From NCBI RefSeq assembly GCF_030160655.1, contig NZ_BSOT01000001.1:40113-104112 (forward strand): a DNA stretch of 64,000 bases, in the 5' to 3' direction. Shown piece by piece: positions 36,087-46,271 of the stretch; the stretch's first letter is position 1; each line of letters opens with the position of its first letter. The position numbers and the translations under genes are program-made. Below the pieces are notes generated by a model. The model was given only the letters and a program-made list of their open reading frames with translations, was not told the origin of the DNA and did not search any database. This DNA is from Agaribacter marinus. Lineage in GTDB: Bacteria > Pseudomonadota > Gammaproteobacteria > Enterobacterales > Alteromonadaceae.

Positions 36087-37406
36087 GTGACCGCATATTT
36101 TCCAAACGTAGATAAGGTGAAATACGAAGGAACGTCTACAAACAATCCATTAGCGTTTCGACATTATGATCCCGAACAAAAAATTCTGGGTAAGTCTATG
36201 GCAGAACATCTTCGATTTGCAGCTTGCTATTGGCATAATTTTTGTTGGGACGGTGCCGATATTTTTGGCCAACCGACGTTTAATCGCCCATGGTTGGCGG
36301 GCGAAAATGATATGCAGGCGGCTAAAGCTAAAGCCGATGTTGCATTCGAATTTTTTGAGAAAAGTAGTATTCCTTACTACTGTTTTCACGATACTGACGT
36401 AGCACCACAGGGTAATTCAATTGATGAGTACATCAATAACTTCTCTGAAATGGTTGATGTATTGGAAGCTAAACAAGCATCTTCGGGCGTAAAGTTATTG
36501 TGGGGTACTGCTAATTTATTTAGTCATCCACGTTATGCTGCTGGTGCCGCTACCAGCCCTGATCCTGAAGTCTTTAGTTTTGGTGCCACGCAGGTAGTAC
36601 ATGCGATGAATGCAACTAAACGTTTAGGTGGTGAAAACTATGTCCTTTGGGGGGGAAGAGAAGGGTACGAATCTTTACTCAATACTGATCTTCGCCAAGA
36701 GCGCGAGCAGTTTGGGCGCTTTATGCAAATGGTGGTTGAGCATAAATACAAAATTGGGTTTACCGGTACCTTACTAATCGAACCTAAACCTCAAGAACCA
36801 ACAAAGCATCAGTACGATTATGATTCAGCGACTGTTTATGGCTTTTTAAAGCAATTTGGCCTTGAGAATGAGTTTAAAGTAAATATTGAAGCCAATCATG
36901 CGACCTTAGCAGGTCACTCTTTTCATCATGAAATCGCGACGGCTATTTCACTCGGTATTTTTGGTAGTGTAGATGCCAACCGGGGTGATGCGCAAAATGG
37001 TTGGGATACTGACCAATTTCCAATGGATGTGAGTGAGTTGACATTGGTGATGTATGAAATCCTAAAATCGGGCGGCTTTACGACAGGTGGCTTTAATTTT
37101 GACACCAAATTACGTCGACAAAGTACTTCGCCGGATGACCTTTTATTGGCCCATATCGGCGGTATGGATTCGTTAGCGCTAGCCTTGAAAAAAGCGGCTA
37201 AGCTTATTGAAAATGATTTTTTAGCCGAGAAGATTAAACAGCGTTACAGTGGGTGGAATACAGATTTAGGGAAGCAAATAAGTGATGGGCAGTTTACCTT
37301 AGAAAGCCTTGCCAATCATGCAACCTCAAAAGGTTTTTCACCTAGCATTTCGTCTGGTCAGCAGGAATACCTAGAAAATCAGGTGAATGGCGTATTATTC
37401 GATTAA
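36087..37406 (+). CDS. xylA: xylose isomerase
   Basis: 439 aa starting with GTG at 36087, placed by an AAGGAG 9 nt upstream. Family signatures: the catalytic His in [51 protein letters not shown], and the metal site [17 protein letters not shown] plus DANRGD. It interconverts D-xylose and D-xylulose. It forms an operon with xylB. No xylose transporter is in the window. Confidence 0.97.
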   Translation: MTAYFPNVDKVKYEGTSTNNPLAFRHYDPEQKILGKSMAEHLRFAACYWHNFCWDGADIFGQPTFNRPWLAGENDMQAAKAKADVAFEFFEKSSIPYYCFHDTDVAPQGNSIDEYINNFSEMVDVLEAKQASSGVKLLWGTANLFSHPRYAAGAATSPDPEVFSFGATQVVHAMNATKRLGGENYVLWGGREGYESLLNTDLRQEREQFGRFMQMVVEHKYKIGFTGTLLIEPKPQEPTKHQYDYDSATVYGFLKQFGLENEFKVNIEANHATLAGHSFHHEIATAISLGIFGSVDANRGDAQNGWDTDQFPMDVSELTLVMYEILKSGGFTTGGFNFDTKLRRQSTSPDDLLLAHIGGMDSLALALKKAAKLIENDFLAEKIKQRYSGWNTDLGKQISDGQFTLESLANHATSKGFSPSISSGQQEYLENQVNGVLFD

Positions 37407-37481
37407 GAGAAGCACCATTTTGGCAAATGGCGTCTGAATGCCGGTTTTTGATATAGCGTAGGCCTCAGCATTTAATGCGAT

Positions 37482-37525
37482 AACCCACACATAAGGTTTA
37501 AATTTGTATGTGTGGGTTTTTATTT
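37482..37525. terminator. bidirectional terminator between xylA and purT
   Basis: AACCCACACATA at 37482-37493 pairs with TATGTGTGGGTT at 37507-37518, a 12-bp perfect stem. TTTTATTT follows on the plus strand, serving the convergent xylA and purT transcripts. Confidence 0.85.
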
Positions 37526-37543
37526 ATGGTGTGAAACAAACAT

Positions 37544-38731
37544 CTATTCGTGAACGGTCACTTTGACAGTGTCGCAAACCTTCTGCGCTGCATTTACTGC
37601 TAGCCTTGTGTCTTCAGCACGTGCCAAACAAACACCCATTCTACGACGGCCAGATACTTCGGGTTTTCCAAACAATCGTAAGTCTGTATAGGACGCCGCG
37701 AGTGCTTCACCTAAGTTTGCAAAATTCACTTGTGTCGCATTGCCTTCGACGAGCAAAGCGACTGACGCGGATGCGCCATGAAAATGTATATTGGGAATCG
37801 GGAGTCCTAAAAATGCGCGAGCGTGCAGAGCGAACTCAGATAAGTCTTGTGAAATTAGTGTCACCATGCCCGTATCATGCGGCCTTGGAGATACTTCACT
37901 AAAATACACATTGTCGCCTTGTATGAATAATTCGACACCAAATAAACCATTACCGCCTAGCGCCTCTGTGACCTTACTCGCTACTTCTTTCGCGCGTTCT
38001 AATGCCAGTTTACTCATCGCCTGAGGCTGCCAAGATTCGCGGTAATCACCGTCTTCTTGCCTGTGCCCAATGGGTTCGCAAAAACTTGTGCCGTTGATAT
38101 GTTTAATTGTGAGCAAGGTGATTTCGTAGTCAAAAGGGACAAAAGACTCAATAATTACTTTTCCCGCCCCAGCTCGCCCTCCTTCTTGCGCATATTGCCA
38201 CGCATGGTCTATATCTTCGATAGATTTAACCATTGATTGGCCCTTACCAGACGAACTCATGATGGGTTTAACAATACAGGGAAAGCCAATGGTATTAATA
38301 CCAGCAGTAAAGTCTTCATAGGTCTCTGCAAAGACATAGTTTGAAGTGGGTAACTTAAGCTCTTCAGCCACTAAGCGTCGAATACCTTCGCGATTCATTG
38401 TTAAGTGTGCAGCTTTTGCACTAGGTACCACGTTAAACCCTTGTGCTTCCAATTCAAGTAGTTTTGCTGTCGCGATCGCTTCAATTTCAGGTACGATGAA
38501 ATCTGGCTTTTCGGCTTCAATAATTTTTTGTAAGGCCTCGGCGTCCAACATAGATAAGGTATAGCTTCTGTCTGCAATTTGCATTGCGGGTGCATTTTCA
38601 TACCTATCTAACGCAACGACTTCGCAGCCCAAGCGTTTCAATTCAATTGCGACTTCTTTACCTAGTTCGCCAGAACCCAATAAAACGACTTTAGTGGGGC
38701 TTGCTGAAAATGGAGTACCCAATGTTGACAT
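37544..38731 (-). CDS. purT: formate-dependent phosphoribosylglycinamide formyltransferase
   Basis: 395 aa, normal PurT length. ATP-grasp enzyme: [21 protein letters not shown] at the N terminus, [15 protein letters not shown] as the ATP-binding loop, FFGVELF-type metal site ([31 protein letters not shown]). It makes formyl-GAR from GAR, formate and ATP in purine synthesis. It is a monocistronic gene. Confidence 0.96.
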   Translation of the reverse strand: MSTLGTPFSASPTKVVLLGSGELGKEVAIELKRLGCEVVALDRYENAPAMQIADRSYTLSMLDAEALQKIIEAEKPDFIVPEIEAIATAKLLELEAQGFNVVPSAKAAHLTMNREGIRRLVAEELKLPTSNYVFAETYEDFTAGINTIGFPCIVKPIMSSSGKGQSMVKSIEDIDHAWQYAQEGGRAGAGKVIIESFVPFDYEITLLTIKHINGTSFCEPIGHRQEDGDYRESWQPQAMSKLALERAKEVASKVTEALGGNGLFGVELFIQGDNVYFSEVSPRPHDTGMVTLISQDLSEFALHARAFLGLPIPNIHFHGASASVALLVEGNATQVNFANLGEALAASYTDLRLFGKPEVSGRRRMGVCLARAEDTRLAVNAAQKVCDTVKVTVHE

Positions 38732-38994
38732 GTAATTTCCTTGTAGGCGTTTGCGCTTTGTTTACGTAGTTTGACGCAAAAAATATGCCGCACAAAATAG
38801 ACCATTGAATGCTTGAAATCAAAACACTTTTAAACCACCTCAGAACTTTTTAGCATGAAGCCGATATAAATCAAAAATGTTTGATTAAGTCGATTTATTG
38901 GCGATAGGGATGGATTAAAACATTGATATTTAATACAGTCTTGTTGGGTCGAATGAAACATTACTAAAAATAAGAAATAACGGCAGGGAGAATC

Positions 38995-41175
38995 ATGAAA
39001 ATCAACAAGGGTATGTCAATACCATCCTTAACTATTCCACTTATCATGCTAACGGCATTGGCTGCTTGTCAGCCCAAAAATGATGAGCAAGACGTAACAA
39101 CAGAAGAGAGTATGAAAAAACCAACAATAAATTACCCGATAACAGCAAAAGGCGAGGTGGTAGATACCTATTTTGGCACGGAGGTCGCGGATCCTTACCG
39201 TTGGTTGGAAGATGATCGCAGCGCAGAAACAGGCACATGGGTCATGGAACAAAATTCCATTACACAGGGGTTTTTAGAGAATATTCCTTACAGAGATAAA
39301 ATCGCTAAAAAGCTTGAAAATGTCATCAATTACGAGCGCGTGTCAGCACCCTTTAAAGAAGGTGAGTATACTTACTTTTATAAAAATGATGGTTTACAAA
39401 ATCAGAGTGTTGTGTATCGCCAAAAAGATGATAGTGAGCCGCAAATTTTTATTGATCCAAATAAATTTAGTGACGATGGCACAGTTTCACTCGCCAATAT
39501 GTCTTTTTCTGAAGATGGCAGTATTGTAGCTTATATGACCTCGACCGGCGGCAGTGATTGGCGAGAAGTTTATGTGATGGATACCAAAAGCTTTGAGTTT
39601 ATTGATGCTACCTTAACGAATATTAAATTTAGTGGTCTATCTTGGTATAAAAATGAAGGGTTTTATTATTCTAGTTACGATAAGCCTGAAGGTTCTGAGT
39701 TAAGTGAAAAGACCGATCAGCACAAAGTGTATTACCATAAAATAGGCACTGCGCAAGCTGATGACCAACACATATTTGGTCATAGTGATGCCGAAAAACA
39801 CCGCTATGTGTGGGCACAAGTGAGTGAAGACAATCGCTACTTGTTTATTTCAGCCGCCAACTCTACATCGGGTAATCGAGCGTACCTAAAAGATTTAAGT
39901 GTTGCTGATGCGCCTTGGGTTACCGTAAAAGAAGATATTGCATCTGACGTCTCTTTACTGACATCAGAGGGAGATAATTTATACCTCTTCACAAACCAAG
40001 ATGCACCTAACTCTAAAATTATCGTCGCTGACGCAAGCAACCCTGATGTTAGTGCATGGAAAGATTTAATTCCTGAAACAGATAACGTATTAAGTCCAAG
40101 TAGCGCTGGTGGCTTTGTTTTCGCAGAATACATGATTGACGCAGTGTCAAAAGTTTATCAGTACTCACTTACCGGTGAAAAGTTACGAGAAATCGTTTTA
40201 CCAGGTATCGGTGCGGCAGGTTCTTTTAATGGTAAAACGCGTGAATCTACAACGTATTACACATTTGCTAATTACGTCACACCGTCAACAATTTATAAGC
40301 TAGATATTGCCTCTGGTGAAAGTCGCTTGTTTAACAAACCGACGATTGCGTTTAATGGAGATGATTACATATCTGAGCAGGTATTTTATACCTCAAAAGA
40401 TGGTACAAAAGTCCCTATAATCATTACCTACCACAAAGCGACAGTGCTTGACGGTAAGAATCCGACCATACTATATGGTTACGGTGGTTTTAATATTAGC
40501 TTAACGCCTCGTTTTAGTTCCGTTACGGCTGCTTGGCTTCAATTAGGGGGCGTGTATGCAGTGCCAAATATTCGTGGTGGTGGAGAGTACGGAAAAGCAT
40601 GGCATAAAGCTGGTACACAACTGCAAAAGCAAAACGTGTTTGATGACTTTATTGCTGCTGCCGAATACTTGATTGAAAACAAGTACACCAGCAGTGAATA
40701 TCTTGCCTTACAGGGCGGCTCTAATGGGGGCTTGTTGGTGGGGGCCGTAATGACACAACGACCGACATTAGCAAAAGTTGCATTACCGGCGGTTGGGGTA
40801 TTGGATATGCTGCGTTATCATACCTTCACAGCGGGTGCGGGTTGGGCCTATGATTACGGTACGTCTGAACAAAGCGAAGAGATGTTTAACTACTTGAAAA
40901 ATTATTCGCCGGTACATGCTGTTAAACCAGGGGTTGAGTATCCTGCAACGCTGATTACAACTGCCGACCATGATGACCGCGTTGTGCCAGCACACTCCTT
41001 TAAATTTGCAGCGACACTTCAGGCCATGCAGACGGGCGTAAATCCTACCTTGATTCGCATTGAGACTGATGCAGGGCATGGCGCAGGCACGCCTATTAGC
41101 AAAACAATCGAACAGTACGCTGACATTTATGGATTTACGCTTTATAACATGGGGATTACAGCGTTACCGCAGTAA
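38995..41175 (+). CDS. prolyl oligopeptidase family serine peptidase (S9A), lipoprotein-like
   Basis: 726 aa. The N terminus has a signal peptide with a lipobox (LTALAAC, Cys about residue 25), so the enzyme is probably lipid-anchored in the periplasm or on the surface. The beta-propeller (about 110-460) begins after [11 protein letters not shown], and the alpha/beta-hydrolase domain carries the triad Ser in QGGSNGG, Asp in ADHDDRVVP and His in DAGHGAG. It cleaves short peptides after proline. GGGAG precedes the ATG. Confidence 0.94.
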   Translation: MKINKGMSIPSLTIPLIMLTALAACQPKNDEQDVTTEESMKKPTINYPITAKGEVVDTYFGTEVADPYRWLEDDRSAETGTWVMEQNSITQGFLENIPYRDKIAKKLENVINYERVSAPFKEGEYTYFYKNDGLQNQSVVYRQKDDSEPQIFIDPNKFSDDGTVSLANMSFSEDGSIVAYMTSTGGSDWREVYVMDTKSFEFIDATLTNIKFSGLSWYKNEGFYYSSYDKPEGSELSEKTDQHKVYYHKIGTAQADDQHIFGHSDAEKHRYVWAQVSEDNRYLFISAANSTSGNRAYLKDLSVADAPWVTVKEDIASDVSLLTSEGDNLYLFTNQDAPNSKIIVADASNPDVSAWKDLIPETDNVLSPSSAGGFVFAEYMIDAVSKVYQYSLTGEKLREIVLPGIGAAGSFNGKTRESTTYYTFANYVTPSTIYKLDIASGESRLFNKPTIAFNGDDYISEQVFYTSKDGTKVPIIITYHKATVLDGKNPTILYGYGGFNISLTPRFSSVTAAWLQLGGVYAVPNIRGGGEYGKAWHKAGTQLQKQNVFDDFIAAAEYLIENKYTSSEYLALQGGSNGGLLVGAVMTQRPTLAKVALPAVGVLDMLRYHTFTAGAGWAYDYGTSEQSEEMFNYLKNYSPVHAVKPGVEYPATLITTADHDDRVVPAHSFKFAATLQAMQTGVNPTLIRIETDAGHGAGTPISKTIEQYADIYGFTLYNMGITALPQ

Positions 41176-41219
41176 CACTCGTAAGAAGCCGTTAGGGTTC
41201 AAAGAGAGTTCATTATGTT

Positions 41220-41254
41220 TTACTAACAATTTGCAGGTTGCAAATTGTTAGTAA
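41220..41254. repeat. perfect 16-bp inverted repeat downstream of the peptidase gene
   Basis: TTACTAACAATTTGCA and TGCAAATTGTTAGTAA are separated by GGT. The stem is A+T-rich without a T-run, so it is a weak terminator candidate. It might be an operator or a mobile-element trace. Confidence 0.5.
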
Positions 41255-41266
41255 TTACCTCGCCAA

Positions 41267-41343
41267 TTTTGTCCTTATCAACTTGTTTTTTGTCCTTATT
41301 GAGCATAGAGTAAAGACAGTTTTACTAGTTTTGTCTTTATATT
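41267..41343. promoter_or_regulatory. repeated TTTTGTCCTTAT motifs before the Fic gene
   Basis: TTTTGTCCTTAT occurs at 41267 and 41287. The variant TTTTGTCTTTAT at 41329-41340 pairs with TAAAGACA at about 41311 as an inverted repeat that ends 3 bp before the ATG. Related AGGACAAA/TGTCCTTA words recur inside the start of the gene (about 41620-41700). This looks like an autoregulatory operator for the HTH part of the Fic protein. Confidence 0.5.
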
Positions 41344-42762
41344 ATGAGTAAAAAAGTACTTATTGAGCACGAAAAATCATCGATTTTAGCCCTCCTAGCG
41401 GCAATAGATGAGTCTATGAGCCTTGGTGATATTGAAAAGTCACTTACCTTTTCTATCAACAAAAAAACCTTGCAAAGGCGTATAAAGTCTCTAATAGATG
41501 ACGGCTATATTCATTCGGATGGTGAGAGAAATAATACTAAGTACTATGTTGATAAAGACAAAAATGTACTGAAAAATGTCTCTAAGGTGTTGAGTGAGGA
41601 CCTTTTTAAAAAAGGTGTTAGGACAAAATTTGAAAATAAGGACAAACATCCTATATTTTCAAACTCAGTTATGTCCTTATTAAGTTATTTAGATACACCT
41701 TCTTATGCACGAGAAAAGTCGAGTTATCAATTTACGGTCATAGATGAGTATATTCCAAATCAAACTCAATACGTACCTGAAGCAATGAGAACGCGATTGT
41801 ATGCGGCAGGTAAACGGTTTAACGAGCAGTTAGCTGCAGGTACATACGCTAAAAAAATTAGTCAACGGTTGTTAATTGATCTGTCTTATAACTCAAGTCG
41901 ATTGGAAGGTAATACCTATTCAAAACTCGATACACAAAAGCTGATAGAGCAAGGTTTATCTGCTGAAGGTAAGATTCACAAAGAAACCGTAATGATTATG
42001 AATCATAAGGAAGCTATAGAGTTTCTAATTGAAAGCGCGTCAGAAATTGTACTTATCCCTCTTACAATAAGAAGTATACATTCACTCTTGTCACAAGACT
42101 TATTAGCTAACTCTCATGCATGTGGAAAGATAAGAGAAGTGCAAGTAGGCATTAGTAAGTCAGCATATACGCCTATAAGTAACCCTCATCAGCTAGAAGA
42201 ATATTTATCACTTATCCTACGTAAAGCGAGTAAAGTTGAAAATCCGTTTGAAAAGAGTTTCTTTTTATTTGTACAGCTTTCGTACTTACAAGCGTTTGAG
42301 GACGTAAACAAACGCACTGCTCGGTTGGCGTGTAATATCCCATTTATTCAGCAAAACTTATGCCCTTTGAGTTTTATTGATGTGCCACAAGACGATTACT
42401 TAATGTCTTTGTTATATTTCTATGAGACAAACCAAATTGAGCCCGCACTTGAGTTATTTGAGTGGGCGTATTTGCGTTCATGTCAGCAGTATGAAGTCAT
42501 TACTGAATCTCTTGGTGAAATAGATACTTACCGCATACAGTATCGTGCCGATAGAAAAATAGTGATGGGTAATATCATTCGCCAAAAGCTTGACGAGAGC
42601 GCCGCTACTAAATACCTTGAGCAATACTGTCGAGAGAACAATATTCCATTAGAGGACAAATTTGTCAGCATGACATTTGTTGCGCTTTCACAGCTGCATG
42701 AAGGCTCGATAATTGGACTAGGCATTACAGAAAAAATGTTTATCGAGTGGAAGAATACGTAG
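41344..42762 (+). CDS. HTH-Fic domain protein with degenerate catalytic His
   Basis: 472 aa. The N-terminal winged-HTH-like part (about 5-75, FSINKKTLQRRIKSLIDDGYIHSDG) is followed by an inhibitory-helix motif SSRLEGN (about 182-188; the S/TxxxEG/N pattern of self-inhibited class II/III Fic proteins) and a Fic domain. The core motif reads QAFEDVNKRTAR instead of HxFxDxNxR: the catalytic His is Gln. AMP transfer may therefore be lost or altered, or the protein may be a regulator. I recall other Fic-family proteins with the same Q at this spot, but could not check. It stands alone, with no antitoxin gene. Confidence 0.8.
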   Translation: MSKKVLIEHEKSSILALLAAIDESMSLGDIEKSLTFSINKKTLQRRIKSLIDDGYIHSDGERNNTKYYVDKDKNVLKNVSKVLSEDLFKKGVRTKFENKDKHPIFSNSVMSLLSYLDTPSYAREKSSYQFTVIDEYIPNQTQYVPEAMRTRLYAAGKRFNEQLAAGTYAKKISQRLLIDLSYNSSRLEGNTYSKLDTQKLIEQGLSAEGKIHKETVMIMNHKEAIEFLIESASEIVLIPLTIRSIHSLLSQDLLANSHACGKIREVQVGISKSAYTPISNPHQLEEYLSLILRKASKVENPFEKSFFLFVQLSYLQAFEDVNKRTARLACNIPFIQQNLCPLSFIDVPQDDYLMSLLYFYETNQIEPALELFEWAYLRSCQQYEVITESLGEIDTYRIQYRADRKIVMGNIIRQKLDESAATKYLEQYCRENNIPLEDKFVSMTFVALSQLHEGSIIGLGITEKMFIEWKNT

Positions 42763-42866
42763 ATTCACTCGACCTCAATATTACCCTAAACCAAACGAGC
42801 GAAGCCATACAAATCTTGGGTTTGTCGGCAGAAAATTAAGCGTGGTTCGTTGTATGGGGCAAAACC

Positions 42867-42889
42867 TCAACTCCCGAAAAGGGAGTTGA
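42867..42889. repeat. 9-bp-stem hairpin in the Fic-DUF1232 gap
   Basis: TCAACTCCC-GAAAA-GGGAGTTGA. No T-run follows on the plus strand. It may be a terminator-like hairpin or a remnant of a small mobile element. The rest of 42763-42988 has no gene. Confidence 0.4.
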
Positions 42890-42988
42890 ATAGACTACCT
42901 CGAAATTTCTCAATTTGAGGGACTCTGCAAACCCTGGCAAATTTCAACTTCTAATTTTTCACCATATATTTTGGTTAGCTCTTCCGTA

Positions 42989-43540
42989 TTACATTACTCG
43001 GGAAAACAAGCGACGGCCACTAGACTTAGATTTGTTGCGACGCAAACGCGAGCGATATTCAGTACGTCCGGCCTCTAACCAGCTTTCTCGGTTTACATTA
43101 GCGTCGGCACCACGACGATTTTCCTCAGCACGACGGAAGCTGCAAAACGACGTATAAGCCTCGAGATCAAGCGACATATCTTGAATCACCAATTCAATCA
43201 TAATGGCATCATCTAGGTATCCCAAACCAGGAATGTTGTCAGGTACCAAATCATGTGGTTCACTAAAGTAAGCTAAGGAGGTTAAAATTTCAGCTTTTTC
43301 GTCGTCAGGGATTTGCCACTCGTCGTCTTCCAACGCTTGAATTAAGGTGGAAAGCGAATTTAAGCGTACTTTAACGAAATCGGGGATTGAGGCGTCTTCC
43401 ATTTCTTTACAAAGTTCTTGGGCTTTGGCAACTACCTGAGCCGGTGGTAATTTACTCGCTTTTTCAATGGCGGTATGCATTAATTCGCGAAAGTGAGTTA
43501 AATCACTTTCGCTCAGTTTAAGACTGATTTCAATGGACAT
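42989..43540 (-). CDS. DUF1232 (YkvA-like) protein
   Basis: 183 aa. The middle matches the DUF1232 pattern: LTSLAYFSEPHDLVPDNIPGLGYLDDAIMIELVIQ. An N-terminal helical part precedes it, and a basic tail (RSRLRRNKSKSSGRRLFSRVM) ends the protein. Function of this family is unknown. The hydrophobic segment is too weak to call a transmembrane helix. A good ribosome site (AAGGGAAT) lies upstream. Confidence 0.75.
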   Translation of the reverse strand: MSIEISLKLSESDLTHFRELMHTAIEKASKLPPAQVVAKAQELCKEMEDASIPDFVKVRLNSLSTLIQALEDDEWQIPDDEKAEILTSLAYFSEPHDLVPDNIPGLGYLDDAIMIELVIQDMSLDLEAYTSFCSFRRAEENRRGADANVNRESWLEAGRTEYRSRLRRNKSKSSGRRLFSRVM

Positions 43541-43796
43541 AGTGATTCCCTTTGTAATTTTTTTGTTAAATTATTTTATAAGTTTCAGAGCATATACACT
43601 ATTTTAAAGTGAGTAAAGCCCTCAAAAAACCTATTACATGGAATGTGTTTTAGTTGTTTTGTTTTGTCAAACCGAAAGCTATTTTTAATAGAAAACCAAG
43701 AACAAGACATACTTCTGGCACCTTAGCGCGTAGTTGCCATACCATGCTCATTGCTATACATTTTACCTGCGTCCAACCATAGCGAATAAATAATCA

Positions 43797-44372
43797 ATGT
43801 TGAACTATGAAATGATTAGCGAAACCCTAAAGGCAATCTTCTATTGCGGGATGCCTTTGCTTGTAATTTCCTACCTCTTAATTGGCCGAGCTCTCCGCTC
43901 CTCGCGTTTGGGTGACTTTCATGATCTAAAGAGCTTAGAAAACGCATCGAAAGAAATGGCAAAAAAACATAAAAAAGAACGTAACAATGACCATCAAGGA
44001 CACTTGGTACTTAATAAATGGATGTCGTTTGGCGGCGGATTTTATGGTTTAATGGCTTTTGTTACATATGGCTATATAGAACTAAAAGAACTGTCTGCGT
44101 TTGCGACAAAATTATTTATTCTCAACTGGGATCAGTTTTTCAGTTCTGTTGGTATAGATTTATTGGTAAACTTTTTTATTAACTCTATTCGAAACCTAAT
44201 CGATGCATTTGTATGGTTTCAATTTTGGCCAAAAGTGTTACTGATCAATAATGGATGGATATGGTTGGGTGTAGCCTATGTCGCTTATGCTTGCGGCGCA
44301 TATCTAGCCAAATCAATGCCGTTGAGTACGTTGTACAAGCGAATAAAAGACACCCGCACAAAACAAGTATAA
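43797..44372 (+). CDS. hypothetical membrane protein, 191 aa
   Basis: I do not recognise a family. About four hydrophobic stretches are visible (residues about 10-28, 77-95, 115-150 and 160-180) with a charged, Lys-rich cytoplasmic-type loop (KEMAKKHKKERNNDHQG) after the first. It stands alone. A hairpin follows at 44492-44524. Confidence 0.6.
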   Translation: MLNYEMISETLKAIFYCGMPLLVISYLLIGRALRSSRLGDFHDLKSLENASKEMAKKHKKERNNDHQGHLVLNKWMSFGGGFYGLMAFVTYGYIELKELSAFATKLFILNWDQFFSSVGIDLLVNFFINSIRNLIDAFVWFQFWPKVLLINNGWIWLGVAYVAYACGAYLAKSMPLSTLYKRIKDTRTKQV

Positions 44373-44491
44373 TGAGGATGTTAATTGATTTAACTCGCAT
44401 CCTCCAATTCACCTGCTACAAATTTCAGCACATCGGCATAACGCATCTTTTCTGCAACAGAAAAACCCTTTCCTCCCGTCACCCAGAGTGG

Positions 44492-44524
44492 TGATGGTAG
44501 TAACTATTTGAGCTACTACCATCA
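44492..44524. terminator. hairpin between two convergent genes
   Basis: TGATGGTAGTA and TACTACCATCA, an 11-bp stem with an 11-nt loop, lie between the membrane-protein gene and the convergent yfcC-like gene. There is no clear T-run, so this is a weak terminator call. Confidence 0.45.
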
Positions 44525-44564
44525 TATCGCTATATATCGCAAACAAAGATCTCTATACATTCAA

Positions 44565-46010
44565 TTAAGCAATGTCCGTCGTATCAGTTGATAACTCAAT
44601 GGCGCTTGCTTTTAGAGGCTGCACATCGGCCCCATAGTCAAACACAACGGCAGCGACTAAAACGATAGCTGCTGCTAATGACAATTTTAAAATGAGTGGA
44701 AAACAGAACTTAAACCATAAGTGATAAGGTACGCCTGCCATGCCAATAATGCCCATTAACACAGCATTAGTTGGAATGATCATGTTTGAAAACCCATCAC
44801 CAAATTGATAAGCCAACACGGCTATTTGTCTGTTTACACCAATAATATCCCCCACTGGCGCCATTAGCGGCATGGTGACGTATGCTTGTCCGCTACCCGA
44901 AGGAATAAACAGGTTTAAAAATGACTGCATCACAAACATGCCGACTGACGCGGCTTCGGCGCCTAAATGAGATAGTGGCATTGACATCCCATGGACTAAA
45001 CTATGTAAAATTTGTCCGTCTTCCATAATTAAGGCAATGCCGCGAGCAATACCGATGAGAATGGCGGTAGTCGCCAAATCTTGTACGCCTTCGACAAATT
45101 TATTGGCGGCGAGGTCAGGTGATAATTTTCCTAATATAGCGGTAGCAATGCCCCAAACAATAAACACTGCGCCTAACTCATATAGATACCAGCCGTGTTG
45201 AGATATTCCCCAAATCGCTATAGCAATTGCGGCGACTAAACCAAACAAAATGAGTTTGTGTCGTGTATTTAATGCTGGGTAGTCAATGCTTCCAGAATGA
45301 TTTAGTGGGCAAGGTAAGCCTGCCGTGTATGAGCGAGATGGGTCGTCTTGCACCATCTTAGCGTAGCGCCATACATGATGAAAACCAATAAGTACAAAGG
45401 GAACAAATAGCGCCAAACGAAGTTCAATGCCTGAATATAATGGTACATCAGCAATTTGTTGTGCAATCATGACGGTAAACGGATTAAATGCAGACACGCC
45501 ATAACCAATACCATAGCCCACGACCACAATACCAACCGCGGTCATGGCATCTAACCGCATTGCTTTGCAAAGTCCCACTAAAATTAGCACAAAGGGTATG
45601 TATTCTCCTGCTGTACCAATGGCACCAGAGGCCAATGCAAAACAAAAAATAACCATAAAAATTAGCATGTAGGGGCGCTTGCCAAAACGGTCAAGTAAGT
45701 TACCAATAAGCGCATCAACGGTGCCTGTCGCGCGGGCAATGGATAATACGCCACCTACAATAAACACAAAGAAAATCACATCCTGTGCGGCTGCTAAGGC
45801 GCGAGGTATGGCAACAAAGAAATCCATTGGCGTTAGTCTAATTTGTGATTCGGCTAACGCGTATGTGTTTGGGACAACTGCTTGTCGCCCATTTTCAAGC
45901 GTTACTGTTTCGAAAAAACCTTGGGGTACGAGCCAAGTAGCAATGTAAGCGACTAACATCATCGATAGTAGCAATATGAGTGTATGAGGTACTTTGAATT
46001 TTTCTGTCAT
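44565..46010 (-). CDS. YfcC/DcuC-superfamily transporter
   Basis: 481 aa with about 12 transmembrane helices. The N-terminal FKVPHTLILLLSMMLVAYIATWLVPQG and the conserved SGSGQAYVTMPLMAPVGDIIGVNRQ plus FGDGFSNMIIPTNAVLMG are typical of the YfcC family. Members are annotated as basic amino-acid antiporters or short-chain carboxylate carriers; the substrate is not predictable here. It is monocistronic. Confidence 0.85.
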   Translation of the reverse strand: MTEKFKVPHTLILLLSMMLVAYIATWLVPQGFFETVTLENGRQAVVPNTYALAESQIRLTPMDFFVAIPRALAAAQDVIFFVFIVGGVLSIARATGTVDALIGNLLDRFGKRPYMLIFMVIFCFALASGAIGTAGEYIPFVLILVGLCKAMRLDAMTAVGIVVVGYGIGYGVSAFNPFTVMIAQQIADVPLYSGIELRLALFVPFVLIGFHHVWRYAKMVQDDPSRSYTAGLPCPLNHSGSIDYPALNTRHKLILFGLVAAIAIAIWGISQHGWYLYELGAVFIVWGIATAILGKLSPDLAANKFVEGVQDLATTAILIGIARGIALIMEDGQILHSLVHGMSMPLSHLGAEAASVGMFVMQSFLNLFIPSGSGQAYVTMPLMAPVGDIIGVNRQIAVLAYQFGDGFSNMIIPTNAVLMGIIGMAGVPYHLWFKFCFPLILKLSLAAAIVLVAAVVFDYGADVQPLKASAIELSTDTTDIA

Positions 46011-46232
46011 TTTTTATTCTGATATTTTTTATTTTTAGTGACTATTTCTCAGTCTACTAAATCTATGTCTATATAGGAAATATAGGTATCTTTAAAGATT
46101 TGCCGAAATACGCAATCTAAGCAGAATAAAATCAACGAATGGTATGCAAAGCTGTTGCAGAAAAAAGAGTACGCTTAAAACGGCGCTCACAGTACAGCAA
46201 AGTCTGCGGCGCCGCCAACGGGCTAGATACTT

Positions 46233-46268
46233 ATTTGCGGCTTACTATAAAAAGTATGCCGCAAATAG
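46233..46268. terminator. hairpin directly after the spondin-domain gene
   Basis: TATTTGCGGC (46233-46242) pairs with GCCGCAAATA (46259-46268), with further TACT/AGTA pairing inside. It lies 3 nt beyond the stop of the minus-strand gene. No T-run follows on that strand. Confidence 0.5.
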
Positions 46269-46271
46269 TGA

